The notes under the pieces were generated by a model that had not been told where the DNA came from, searched no databases, and saw only the letters and a list, made by a program, of their open reading frames with translations. The translations under genes were made by a program, and so were the position numbers. A stretch of 5,076 nucleotides of DNA from Nitrososphaeraceae archaeon (GTDB taxonomy: Archaea; Thermoproteota; Nitrososphaeria; Nitrososphaerales; Nitrososphaeraceae): NCBI GenBank assembly GCA_029240395.1, contig JAREAJ010000064.1, forward strand, positions 1 to 5,076, in the 5' to 3' direction. Each line of letters opens with the position of its first letter. The first letter of the stretch is position 1. Positions 1-5,076 of the stretch are shown one piece after another.

Positions 1-99
1 ACCATCTCCAACACCATCTCCAACACCATCTCCAACACCATCTCCAACACCATCTCCAACACCATCTCCAACACCATCTCCAACACCATCTCCAACACC
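1..99 (+). repeat. 12-bp minisatellite encoding a (Thr-Pro-Ser-Pro)n stalk
   Basis: The unit accatctccaac is repeated eight times without a mismatch from 1 to 96. It then decays: the ninth copy keeps acc and departs in ttctgcagt. Read in the frame of the surface protein it gives TPSP repeats. Because the unit is a multiple of three, gain or loss of copies changes stalk length without breaking the frame. The array runs off the left edge of the window, so the total copy number is unknown. Confidence 0.97.
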
Positions 100-1972
100 T
101 TCTGCAGTTATCCCTGCAAACGTCAATCAGCAGATTACTCAGGTGGCACAACAAATAGCACAGCAAACAGGCACATCTCAGTCAACACTACAACAGACAA
201 TTCAACAAATTGCTATACAGATAATCAACGTCGGAGGCGCAAGTACAAATGTCAATCAAGCTATAAACCAAATTGCTCAGCAGATAGCGGCAAATCCAAC
301 CGGCTCTGTTTCCCAGTCAATAACACAGCTAGCCCAACAGATTGGATCGGGTAACGACCAGTGTGCCAATCAAGATATAAACCAAATCGCACAGCAAACA
401 GCCCAGGGAAACAATATTGTTCAAGTCATAAATCAAATTGTAATTCAAACATCTTGTCCGACTCCGTCTCCCACGCCAACACCAGCTCCAAATACTGCAA
501 CTTTGATTGTCGTCAAAAATGTAATCAACGATAACGGGGGCACATTGCTGCCTAGTGACTTCAGAATTAGCATCACAGGTCCTGGTCCCAGCCCTCCTAT
601 TACCAGCCCATTTATCGCTCAAGATACACCGGGGACTTTAATACCTGTAAATGCCGACTCTGCATACCAGGTGTCAGAGATAACAAGAGAAGGTTACGAT
701 GTAGACTATTCAACCGAATGCAATAGTAATTCCGGAATTCCGGAAGGTCAGACTAGAACGTGTACCATAACAAATGATGACGAATCTGCGACTTTAAGGG
801 TCATAAAACGAGTAATCAATGATGATGGTGGCACGCTACGCCCAAGCGATTTCCAGATCAGCGTCACAGGTCCATCTGAGTTATCTCCAAGCCCAGAGAG
901 CTTCCCGGGAAGGTCGAACTCAGGAACAAATGTTGAGATAACAGCAAACACTCCATACAGGGTAACTGAGACTACCTCTTCGCGGTACGATTCCGATTTT
1001 GATGAGTGTAGAAGCTCAAGAGGTATTCCTCCTGGGGAAATAAGAACCTGCGTCATAACAAACAACGACAAGGAGAGGACCGACACTACCCCAAGCTCAA
1101 TCGTCGAATATAGGGAAACCACTCCCATTGCAATAGATATTGAAGCAATAAAATTTGACAAAGGAATCTTTGAAAAAGGCGAAATAGTACCCATAGCTAA
1201 CGTAGGTCCATATGTGATGATCGGAGGTCATGTTCTGCTTAATTTACCAACAGCAGATATCAAGCTAATAGCCGCTGAGACATCAAGTAATGGAGTTGAA
1301 CATGCCATCCTCATTAATCCTCAAAAAATAGGTAGCATAAGGACAGGTCAATCGTTATATCATGTAGATTTAGACGATAAGATGAGTGGAAAAAATCCAT
1401 TTACGAATAGGGCAGACAAAGTAACTGAATGGACAAACCTGTGGCTGTACAATACGAATAGAGCAGAGGATATTCAGGTGGGAGACGATAACGGTTGGAC
1501 GGCTACGTTCGTAATGGCTGAATTCCCCGGTGCAAAGTTAAGGTGCCCATGTGAATGGGTTGACACCGAAATAATAAAGCAAGGCAAGTCATTCTTCTCC
1601 GCTTATGGCATGAGAGTTCTTGCTGATGCACGACCTTTCCACGTGATAGACGGTCATGTTGCGCTTGACCTGCCTCGAGAATCGGGAAATAGGCAATCCT
1701 CTGTAAAGCTCGTAGCATTAGAACTGGACAATAATAACAAGGTTGAGCATGCTGTAGCAATAAATCCTATTAAAATAGGCGACTTGAACTCAGCGGAATC
1801 GCTATACCACCTAAATTTGGCCGAAGAAATGAGTGGAAAAAATCCATTTACGAATAGAGCAGACAAAGTAACTGAATGGACCGATCTCCTGATGTGGAAT
1901 TCGGATAAGAAAGATGGTCTTGCCATGGTCGAGGATAACCAAGTATCAGTTACAATAGTAGCAGACAGGTGA
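2..1972 (+). CDS. Large modular, probably secreted surface protein with Pro-Thr-Ser stalk, Gln-rich repeats, two prealbumin-like domains and a duplicated C-terminal domain (5' partial)
   Basis: The frame is open from the first bases, so the true start lies upstream. The GTG at 143 is an internal Val codon inside a repeat, not a start. Numbering from that Val as residue 1, the protein has a Pro/Thr/Ser stalk before it, a Gln-rich repeat block to about 105, a PTPSPTPTPAP linker (106-116), two prealbumin-like beta domains (about 118-214 and 216-311), a Thr/Ser-rich spacer, and two copies of an unrecognised domain (about 329-460 and 477-607). The gene stops at TGA 1970-1972. Low-complexity stalks joined to Ig/prealbumin-like modules are typical of cell-surface or adhesive proteins, so an extracellular role is inferred. 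A signal peptide would lie outside the window. No LPXTG motif or C-terminal membrane segment is seen; the protein ends VADR. Paired Cys in the beta domains and a Cys-Pro-Cys at 468-470 would suit disulfides outside the cell. No enzymatic motif is visible, and the exact function is unknown. Confidence 0.88.
   Translation, partial: PSPTPSPTPSPTPSPTPSPTPSPTPSPTPSPTPSAVIPANVNQQITQVAQQIAQQTGTSQSTLQQTIQQIAIQIINVGGASTNVNQAINQIAQQIAANPTGSVSQSITQLAQQIGSGNDQCANQDINQIAQQTAQGNNIVQVINQIVIQTSCPTPSPTPTPAPNTATLIVVKNVINDNGGTLLPSDFRISITGPGPSPPITSPFIAQDTPGTLIPVNADSAYQVSEITREGYDVDYSTECNSNSGIPEGQTRTCTITNDDESATLRVIKRVINDDGGTLRPSDFQISVTGPSELSPSPESFPGRSNSGTNVEITANTPYRVTETTSSRYDSDFDECRSSRGIPPGEIRTCVITNNDKERTDTTPSSIVEYRETTPIAIDIEAIKFDKGIFEKGEIVPIANVGPYVMIGGHVLLNLPTADIKLIAAETSSNGVEHAILINPQKIGSIRTGQSLYHVDLDDKMSGKNPFTNRADKVTEWTNLWLYNTNRAEDIQVGDDNGWTATFVMAEFPGAKLRCPCEWVDTEIIKQGKSFFSAYGMRVLADARPFHVIDGHVALDLPRESGNRQSSVKLVALELDNNNKVEHAVAINPIKIGDLNSAESLYHLNLAEEMSGKNPFTNRADKVTEWTDLLMWNSDKKDGLAMVEDNQVSVTIVADR
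134..457 (+). repeat. Six degenerate Gln-rich repeats of 17-22 residues in the surface protein
   Basis: Each unit carries a core resembling I-[TNQ]-Q-[VIL]-[AV]-[QI]-Q-[IT]. The six cores read ITQVAQQI, IQQIAIQI, INQIAQQI, ITQLAQQI, INQIAQQT and INQIVIQT, starting about 22, 21, 19, 19 and 17 residues apart. Short Gly/Ser/Asn/Thr linkers separate them, and two Cys (in NDQCANQ and QTSC) sit in the later part. The alternation of Ile/Val/Leu/Ala with Gln suggests amphipathic strands or helices that pack as a repeat. Codons differ between copies, so this is an old array, unlike the upstream minisatellite. I do not recognise a named family. Confidence 0.8.
494..784 (+). other. Prealbumin-like (SpaA/Cna-B-like) beta domain, copy 1
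   Basis: This domain of the surface protein opens with ATLIVVKNVINDNGGT, followed by PSDFRISITGP, an aromatic turn (AYQVSEITREGYDVDYS) and a closing RTCTITNDD. The order of a lysine-bearing first strand (TLxVxKxVxNDxGG), a middle SDF strand, a YxVxE strand and a final TCTITNDD strand is characteristic of prealbumin-like repeat domains of bacterial and archaeal surface proteins. Two Cys, in STECNS and RTCTI, could pair in a disulfide. The assignment rests on remembered consensus. Confidence 0.75.
788..1075 (+). other. Prealbumin-like (SpaA/Cna-B-like) beta domain, copy 2
   Basis: A tandem duplicate of the preceding domain, starting ATLRVIKRVINDDGGT and ending RTCVITNND. Over the first 29 residues 22 are identical to copy 1, and the two starts are 97 codons apart. 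The Cys pair is kept (DFDECRS and RTCVI). The DNA has diverged at many third positions, so the duplication is not recent. Confidence 0.75.
1127..1522 (+). other. Unrecognised C-terminal domain of the surface protein, copy A
   Basis: About 130 residues, probably beta-rich. Landmarks shared with copy B, in order, are a GHVxLxLP strand, a KL[IV]A stretch, VEHAxxINPxKIG, SLYHxxL, and then the invariant block MSGKNPFTNRADKVTEWT followed by an aromatic strand (LWLYNTNR). I cannot match it to a named family. The His, Asn and acidic residues are conserved between the two copies but do not form a catalytic or metal site I recognise. Confidence 0.7.
1382..1434 (+). repeat. 53-bp direct repeat, copy 1 (partner at 1829-1881)
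   Basis: The 53 bases starting atgagtggaaaa match those at 1829-1881 at 52 positions. The single difference is AGG versus AGA, both Arg. It encodes the MSGKNPFTNRADKVTEWT block of domain copy A. Flanking DNA on both sides is clearly diverged from the partner. Confidence 0.95.
1571..1963 (+). other. Unrecognised C-terminal domain of the surface protein, copy B
   Basis: The second copy of the same domain, separated from copy A by a short linker with a Cys-Pro-Cys (AKLRCPCEW). It keeps DGHVALDLP, VEHAVAINPIKIG, SLYHLNL and the invariant MSGKNPFTNRADKVTEWT. It has about six extra residues after the LP strand (PRESGNRQSS). The invariant blocks of the two copies are 149 codons apart. It finishes two residues before the stop codon, so the protein ends on this domain with no anchor. 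Confidence 0.7.
1829..1881 (+). repeat. 53-bp direct repeat, copy 2 (partner at 1382-1434)
   Basis: In frame and 447 bp from copy 1, within domain copy B. One silent difference in 53 bases, while the surrounding domain sequence differs at many residues. Confidence 0.95.
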
Positions 1973-2071
1973 ACAGTTACATATTGCTGCATATGACCAT
2001 GAGTATAGTTACCATCACCGGATCTTCAACTTGGCTAATCGATGTTAAAACCTCGTATTCTGCCAAATTCA

Positions 2072-2100
2072 GGAAGTGCTAGTGTTTCCGTCTTTTTTTT
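2072..2100 (+). terminator. Hairpin plus T8 tract, probable terminator of the surface protein gene
   Basis: GGAAGTG (2072-2078) can pair with TGTTTCC (2083-2089) around a CTAG loop, giving four Watson-Crick pairs and three G-U pairs. It is followed by gtc and a run of eight T at 2093-2100. Archaeal RNA polymerase terminates mainly at T tracts, so the T8 run is the stronger element and the hairpin may be incidental. It would give a 3' untranslated region of roughly 120 bases after the stop at 1972. Confidence 0.55.
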
Positions 2101-2169
2101 CCCCGCCTATATTGACATTGACATCGGTGGCCACACGAAGCGTCTGATTGTAATCGAAGAGGCAACAGC

Positions 2170-2177
2170 TACATAAG
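2170..2177 (+). promoter_or_regulatory. Weak TATA-like element upstream of the HMG-CoA reductase gene
   Basis: The sequence tacataag lies about 50 bases before the ATG at 2227. With archaeal spacing of about 26 bases from the TATA centre to the transcript start, this would give a leader of roughly 25-30 bases. It is a poor match, and no purine-rich BRE stands out. It is the best candidate seen, not a firm call. Confidence 0.22.
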
Positions 2178-2226
2178 CTAGGACGGTCAGAGTCAGTTAT
2201 TGCGATTGCGATGAGCTTGATATTTC

Positions 2227-3513
2227 ATGAAACTAGCTAACAAAAAGAAACAAAACAAGGAGAAGTTCTATAAAATGAACCTAGATGAGCGCTTAATGTA
2301 CTTGCAAGAGAAAACCAATTTATCAGCAAATGATATAGCCTTGTTACGAAATCCATCTTCATTAACTTTCGTTAACGCTAATAGAATGATAGAAAATGCA
2401 ATCGGGGTTTTATCTCTTCCACTAGGTATAGCAACAAACTTTGTAATTAACAATAAGAAATACGTTGTACCGATGGCGATAGAGGAACCTTCGGTAATTG
2501 CAGCAGCAAGCAAAGCAGCCAAGATTGCAAACGTAAATGGAGGCTTCAAGGCTGAATGTCGTGAAGCACTAATGATCGGCCAGGTGCAACTTGTTTCATT
2601 ACCTGTATCTTTAGCCACAGCCCGGAGAAGAATCAGTGCTCACAAGTCAGAGATACTGAGGATTGCTAACTCAAAGAGTACCTCAATCAAGGCCAAGAAT
2701 CTACAGATAAAGGACGTGTTCGACACAAGCCCACTAAAAATGGGAAAAATGCTAGTTTTAGAGTTACTGGTTGATACGAAGGACGCAATGGGTGCAAACA
2801 CAATTAACACAATGTGTGAGTCTGTATCTTCAAGAATAGAAGAGCTGACGGGAGGCAGGGCGATTTTAAGGATTCTCTCAAATTATGCAACAAGGCGCAT
2901 GGTAAAATGCCGAGCAATTTTTTCCAAGAGTGATATTGGAGGAATAGATGTTGTAGAAAATATTCTCTATGCATATTCCTTCGCATATTCTGATGTATAC
3001 CGAGCGGTGACTCATAATAAAGGCATTATGAATGGTATAGATGCAGTGGCTTTGGCCACAGGACAGGATTTTCGAGCAATTGAAGCAGCAGCACACGCAT
3101 ACGCTGCGAGGGATGGTAAATATAGATCGCTCTCGAACTGGTACAAGACTAGGTCAGGTGATCTAGTAGGTGAACTTGAATTACCACTTGCTGTTGGGAT
3201 TGTAGGTGGCTCTGCTTCAGTTCACCCGACAGCTATGGTAGGATTGAAGATTTTGGGGGTTAAGACTGCGAAAGAGCTCGCAACGATACTGTGTGCAGTG
3301 GGACTGGCACAGAATATGGCCGCACTTAGAGCCTTGGCCGCGGAAGGTATTCAGAGAGGTCATATGAAATTACATGCTAAAAATATAGCAACTATGGCAG
3401 GAGCCCAGAACAGCGAAATTGATATTGTAGCAGAGAAAATCTATGACGAGAACGACGTAACCCCGAGGAGGGCGAAAGAAATTCTCTTCTCAATAAGACA
3501 CAAAGAGAGATGA
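2227..3513 (+). CDS. Hydroxymethylglutaryl-CoA reductase, class II
   Basis: This cytosolic enzyme interconverts HMG-CoA and mevalonate with a nicotinamide cofactor. In an archaeon it should run reductively, supplying mevalonate for membrane isoprenoids. At 428 residues it matches the Pseudomonas mevalonii/Staphylococcus class II type, lacking the membrane anchor of eukaryotic class I enzymes. Motifs in order are FVNANRMIENAIG (48-60), EEPSVIAAAS (86-95, catalytic Glu87), DAMGANTINTM (186-196), HNKGIMNGID (263-272, catalytic Lys265), ATGQD (277-281, catalytic Asp281) and GHM with catalytic His379. All four catalytic residues are present. The start is ATG 2227: an in-frame TGA at 2218-2220 blocks extension, and the KFYK segment before the alternative Met17 (2275) aligns with the family N-terminus. 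An AAGGAG at 2257-2262 lies before Met17, so a shorter form is not excluded. Automatic annotation often labels class II enzymes 'degradative', which is misleading here. It is a separate unit from the his genes downstream. Confidence 0.95.
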   Translation: MKLANKKKQNKEKFYKMNLDERLMYLQEKTNLSANDIALLRNPSSLTFVNANRMIENAIGVLSLPLGIATNFVINNKKYVVPMAIEEPSVIAAASKAAKIANVNGGFKAECREALMIGQVQLVSLPVSLATARRRISAHKSEILRIANSKSTSIKAKNLQIKDVFDTSPLKMGKMLVLELLVDTKDAMGANTINTMCESVSSRIEELTGGRAILRILSNYATRRMVKCRAIFSKSDIGGIDVVENILYAYSFAYSDVYRAVTHNKGIMNGIDAVALATGQDFRAIEAAAHAYAARDGKYRSLSNWYKTRSGDLVGELELPLAVGIVGGSASVHPTAMVGLKILGVKTAKELATILCAVGLAQNMAALRALAAEGIQRGHMKLHAKNIATMAGAQNSEIDIVAEKIYDENDVTPRRAKEILFSIRHKER

Positions 3514-3550
3514 CAGTCAATATAGCGCATAATATCGTGCATCGAAGGAC

Positions 3551-3564
3551 GCTAATTGATTAGC
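3551..3564. promoter_or_regulatory. Perfect inverted repeat upstream of the his promoter, candidate operator
   Basis: GCTAAT-TG-ATTAGC is a perfect palindrome with 6-bp arms and a 2-base centre. It ends 12 bases before the TATA element of the hisG promoter, a position where a dimeric regulator could influence recruitment of TBP and TFB. Which regulator binds, if any, cannot be told from the sequence. A chance palindrome in A/T-rich DNA is possible. Confidence 0.4.
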
Positions 3565-3576
3565 AACAATAACAAC

Positions 3577-3587
3577 TAAATATATAT
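3577..3587 (+). promoter_or_regulatory. TATA box of the hisG-hisD operon
   Basis: The sequence taaatatatat is a strong archaeal TATA element preceded by an A-rich stretch (aacaataacaac) that could serve as the BRE. With about 26 bases to the transcript start, transcription would begin near 3607-3611, only about 8-12 bases before the hisG ATG. That implies a nearly leaderless message, which fits the absence of a Shine-Dalgarno site. Confidence 0.6.
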
Positions 3588-3618
3588 CAAATCATAGAAT
3601 TTCCTCTGATAATTTGTT

Positions 3619-4611
3619 ATGCCAACCGTAAAATTTGCTGTTCCTAAAGGTAGTATTGAGACTGCTACATTCAAAATCCTAGAAGAGGCGTGGCAGAGTA
3701 TCGTAGGAAGTGGTCGAACTTATCGGATTCGTCTAAGTGATCCGGAAATAGAGGTTAAGGTTCTAAGACCTCAGGAAATTCCAACGTACGTCCAAGAGGG
3801 TTTCTATGACATCGGGATTACTGGCAAAGACTGGATTAGAGAAGCAAACGCTGACATAAGGACCTTGCTTGATTTGGAATACGGAAGAGTAAAGCAAGTA
3901 TTTGCTATACCTGAACACCTTGAATCGAATAACCTTACTGAATTGATCAGAGAATTTGCCAATAAAAAAAAGACACTTAGGATTTCTACGGAATATCTGA
4001 CAACAACTTCGTCTCATATTAGAAATAATTCAGCGTATAGAAAATATTTTGGAGACATCTCTCCCATGATTATTACTCCATGGTTACGAGTAGGTGAAAA
4101 CAGGAATGTGCAGATATTTCTCTCGTTCGGGGCTACGGAGGCAAAGCCCCCTGAGGATGTGGATGCGATTTTTGATATTACCGAAACAGGTACCACATTA
4201 GTTCAAAATAAATTAAAAATAATCGATACAGTAATGGAGTCTACTGCTGTACTGGTTGCAAATAAGTCCTCACTGAAGGATGCTAAGAAAAGGGAAAAAA
4301 TCGCTGACATGGTTGCTCTGTTAAAGGGAGTAGTGGAAGGCCGCAAAAAACTTCACATTTTTGTAAACGTGAAAAAGGAGAATCTAGACCGTTTACTGGC
4401 AAGTATGCCTGCCCTGAAGAAACCTACTATTAGCACGTTGAGTGAAGAGGGATGGTACGGAGTTAACACAATAATAGACAAGAACGAATTTATCCAAATA
4501 GTCCCAATTATGCGTAAACTAGCGCAAGGATTGGTTGTAATGGATCCCAGACAGATTTTGCCCCTAGATGAGATAAACCTCGACAATTATAGTGATGAAC
4601 CAATATCTTGA
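3619..4611 (+). CDS. hisG: ATP phosphoribosyltransferase, long form with C-terminal regulatory domain
   Basis: HisG catalyses the first, committed step of histidine synthesis, joining ATP and PRPP to give phosphoribosyl-ATP. The 330-residue protein opens with the family strand VKFAVPKGSI (4-13; many relatives have KGRL). It then shows DIGITGKDW (64-72) in the first catalytic lobe, and the PRPP-binding loop DAIFDITETGTTL (182-194). Residues about 244-316 match the ACT-like regulatory domain of long HisG enzymes (KLHIFVNV, the PALKKPTIS turn, then LVVMDPRQILPL). The long form is normally inhibited by histidine itself and needs no HisZ partner; that is family knowledge. The start at ATG 3619 is fixed by an in-frame TAA at 3610-3612. 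No Shine-Dalgarno site is seen. The stop overlaps the hisD start by one base, and the promoter elements lie at 3551-3587. All key motifs are intact. Confidence 0.96.
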   Translation: MPTVKFAVPKGSIETATFKILEEAWQSIVGSGRTYRIRLSDPEIEVKVLRPQEIPTYVQEGFYDIGITGKDWIREANADIRTLLDLEYGRVKQVFAIPEHLESNNLTELIREFANKKKTLRISTEYLTTTSSHIRNNSAYRKYFGDISPMIITPWLRVGENRNVQIFLSFGATEAKPPEDVDAIFDITETGTTLVQNKLKIIDTVMESTAVLVANKSSLKDAKKREKIADMVALLKGVVEGRKKLHIFVNVKKENLDRLLASMPALKKPTISTLSEEGWYGVNTIIDKNEFIQIVPIMRKLAQGLVVMDPRQILPLDEINLDNYSDEPIS

Positions 4612-5076
4612 TGAAGTCTTTTATTATTAAAGACGCTAAATCAGAAGCTGCAAAGATCCGTATCCGTGCCGCTAACACTATGACTTCAAACCAGGTATTT
4701 CAAAAAGCGCAACGAATTGTAGATAATGTGGCGAAGCGCGGGGATGATGCAGTTTCTGATTACACAAGGAAGCTAGACGGAGTTCAACTAAGGTCTCCAA
4801 CGGTCACAAGAAAGGAGATAGAAGAAGCCTATACAAAGGTTAGCAGTCAACAAATTAGATCAATCAAACTTATGAGGGACAGGTTAAGAAAAACTGAAAC
4901 CTCATTACTCAAAAAGCTATTTAGGGAAATCGAGACTGCATCTGATGGGATAATTACCCGCAGGTATGTCAAACCTATTCAGAGCGTGGGCTGCTACATT
5001 CCAGGCGGAAAAGCTCGATATCCAAGCACGGTTGTTATGTGCGTCGTTCCAGCAAAGATCGCCAAAGTAAGAAGGA
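4611..5076 (+). CDS. hisD: Histidinol dehydrogenase, N-terminal part (cut by the window end)
   Basis: HisD oxidises L-histidinol through histidinal to L-histidine in two NAD-dependent, zinc-assisted steps, the last reactions of the pathway. The frame is open from ATG 4611 to the end of the window, giving 155 complete codons beginning MKSFIIKDAK. An early RGDDAVSDYTRKLDGV segment (residues about 43-58) matches the family's N-terminal region. The hallmark VGCYIPGGKARYPSTVVM (about 126-143), with PAKIAKVRR following, is diagnostic. The zinc ligands and catalytic histidines lie beyond the window and cannot be checked. The start is set by an in-frame TGA at 4596-4598 and by the TGATG overlap with hisG, which indicates translational coupling within one operon. 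A GTGAT at 4592-4596 could pair with the 16S rRNA tail but is rather far from the start. Confidence 0.95.
   Translation, partial: MKSFIIKDAKSEAAKIRIRAANTMTSNQVFQKAQRIVDNVAKRGDDAVSDYTRKLDGVQLRSPTVTRKEIEEAYTKVSSQQIRSIKLMRDRLRKTETSLLKKLFREIETASDGIITRRYVKPIQSVGCYIPGGKARYPSTVVMCVVPAKIAKVRR

Larger units (their letters stand above)
1973..2226. other. Intergenic region between the surface protein gene and the HMG-CoA reductase gene
   Basis: These 254 bases hold no credible coding frame and no recognisable tRNA or C/D-box RNA. The visible content is a terminator candidate at 2072-2100, a tandem attgac pair at 2111-2122, two gtcag copies at 2186-2196 and a tandem tgcgat pair at 2201-2212 just before the reductase start. 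The last two could belong to the promoter or leader of the reductase, but nothing shows that directly. Confidence 0.7.

Noticed and set aside
1..99. CRISPR array from the repeated 12-bp units
   Set aside because: The units are contiguous with no spacers, are too short, and read in frame as a Pro-Thr-Ser stalk.
143..145. GTG as the start codon of the surface protein
   Set aside because: The frame is open upstream to the window edge, and the codon lies inside the first Gln-rich repeat (ITQVAQQI), so it is an internal Val.
748..1194. 148-codon open frame on the minus strand
   Set aside because: It lies wholly inside the prealbumin-domain coding region, has no recognisable domain, and is best explained as a shadow. 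The other minus-strand frames fail for the same reason.
1930..1972. LPXTG-like sorting signal or C-terminal membrane anchor
   Set aside because: The protein ends VSVTIVADR, with no LPXTG, hydrophobic segment or basic tail.
2201..2222. C/D-box guide RNA suggested by gcgatga
   Set aside because: The C-box match is imperfect, and no D box with suitable spacing or terminal stem is present.
2275..2277. Met17 as the HMG-CoA reductase start, given AAGGAG upstream
   Set aside because: The KFYK residues before Met17 align with the conserved N-terminal segment of class II enzymes, so ATG 2227 is preferred. The shorter form is only an alternative.
3514..3618. tRNA or other small RNA gene between the reductase gene and hisG
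   Set aside because: There is no cloverleaf, no T-loop or anticodon-arm sequence, and the stretch is A/T-rich with promoter-like content.

Overview
The window most likely comes from an archaeon, probably an ammonia-oxidizing or related soil Nitrososphaeria (Thaumarchaeota). The reasons are a mevalonate-pathway HMG-CoA reductase beside a compact histidine operon, an A/T-rich TATA-type promoter with a very short leader, no convincing Shine-Dalgarno sites at the gene starts, and a repetitive secreted-type protein with Pro/Thr/Ser linkers. The lineage is inferred from gene content and remembered family sequences. It has not been tested by a search.

Layout (everything lies on the + strand). Positions 1-1972 hold the 3' part of a large, modular, probably extracellular protein whose start and presumed signal peptide lie upstream of the window. 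Its modules in order are a Pro-Thr-Ser stalk encoded by a perfect 12-bp minisatellite, a Gln-rich block of six short repeats, a second Pro/Thr linker, two tandem prealbumin-like (SpaA/Cna-B-like) beta domains, and two copies of a C-terminal domain I do not recognise. The C-terminal pair shares a 53-bp stretch that is identical except for one silent base. A 254-bp intergenic region follows, with a hairpin plus T8 terminator candidate. Next comes a complete class II HMG-CoA reductase (2227-3513), which makes mevalonate for archaeal isoprenoid lipids. A 105-bp gap then carries a perfect 6-bp-arm inverted repeat and a TATA box. It leads into hisG (3619-4611, long form with its own regulatory domain) and hisD (from 4611, cut by the window end), which overlap by one base.

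How the genes relate: hisG and hisD are the first and last enzymes of histidine synthesis and are almost certainly co-transcribed from the promoter in 3514-3618. The HMG-CoA reductase has no metabolic link to histidine and looks like a separately transcribed neighbour. The surface protein has its own terminator and appears unrelated to either. The metabolic genes are ordinary. The unusual material is the repeat architecture of the surface protein, in particular the unidentified C-terminal domain pair and the nearly identical DNA tract they share.
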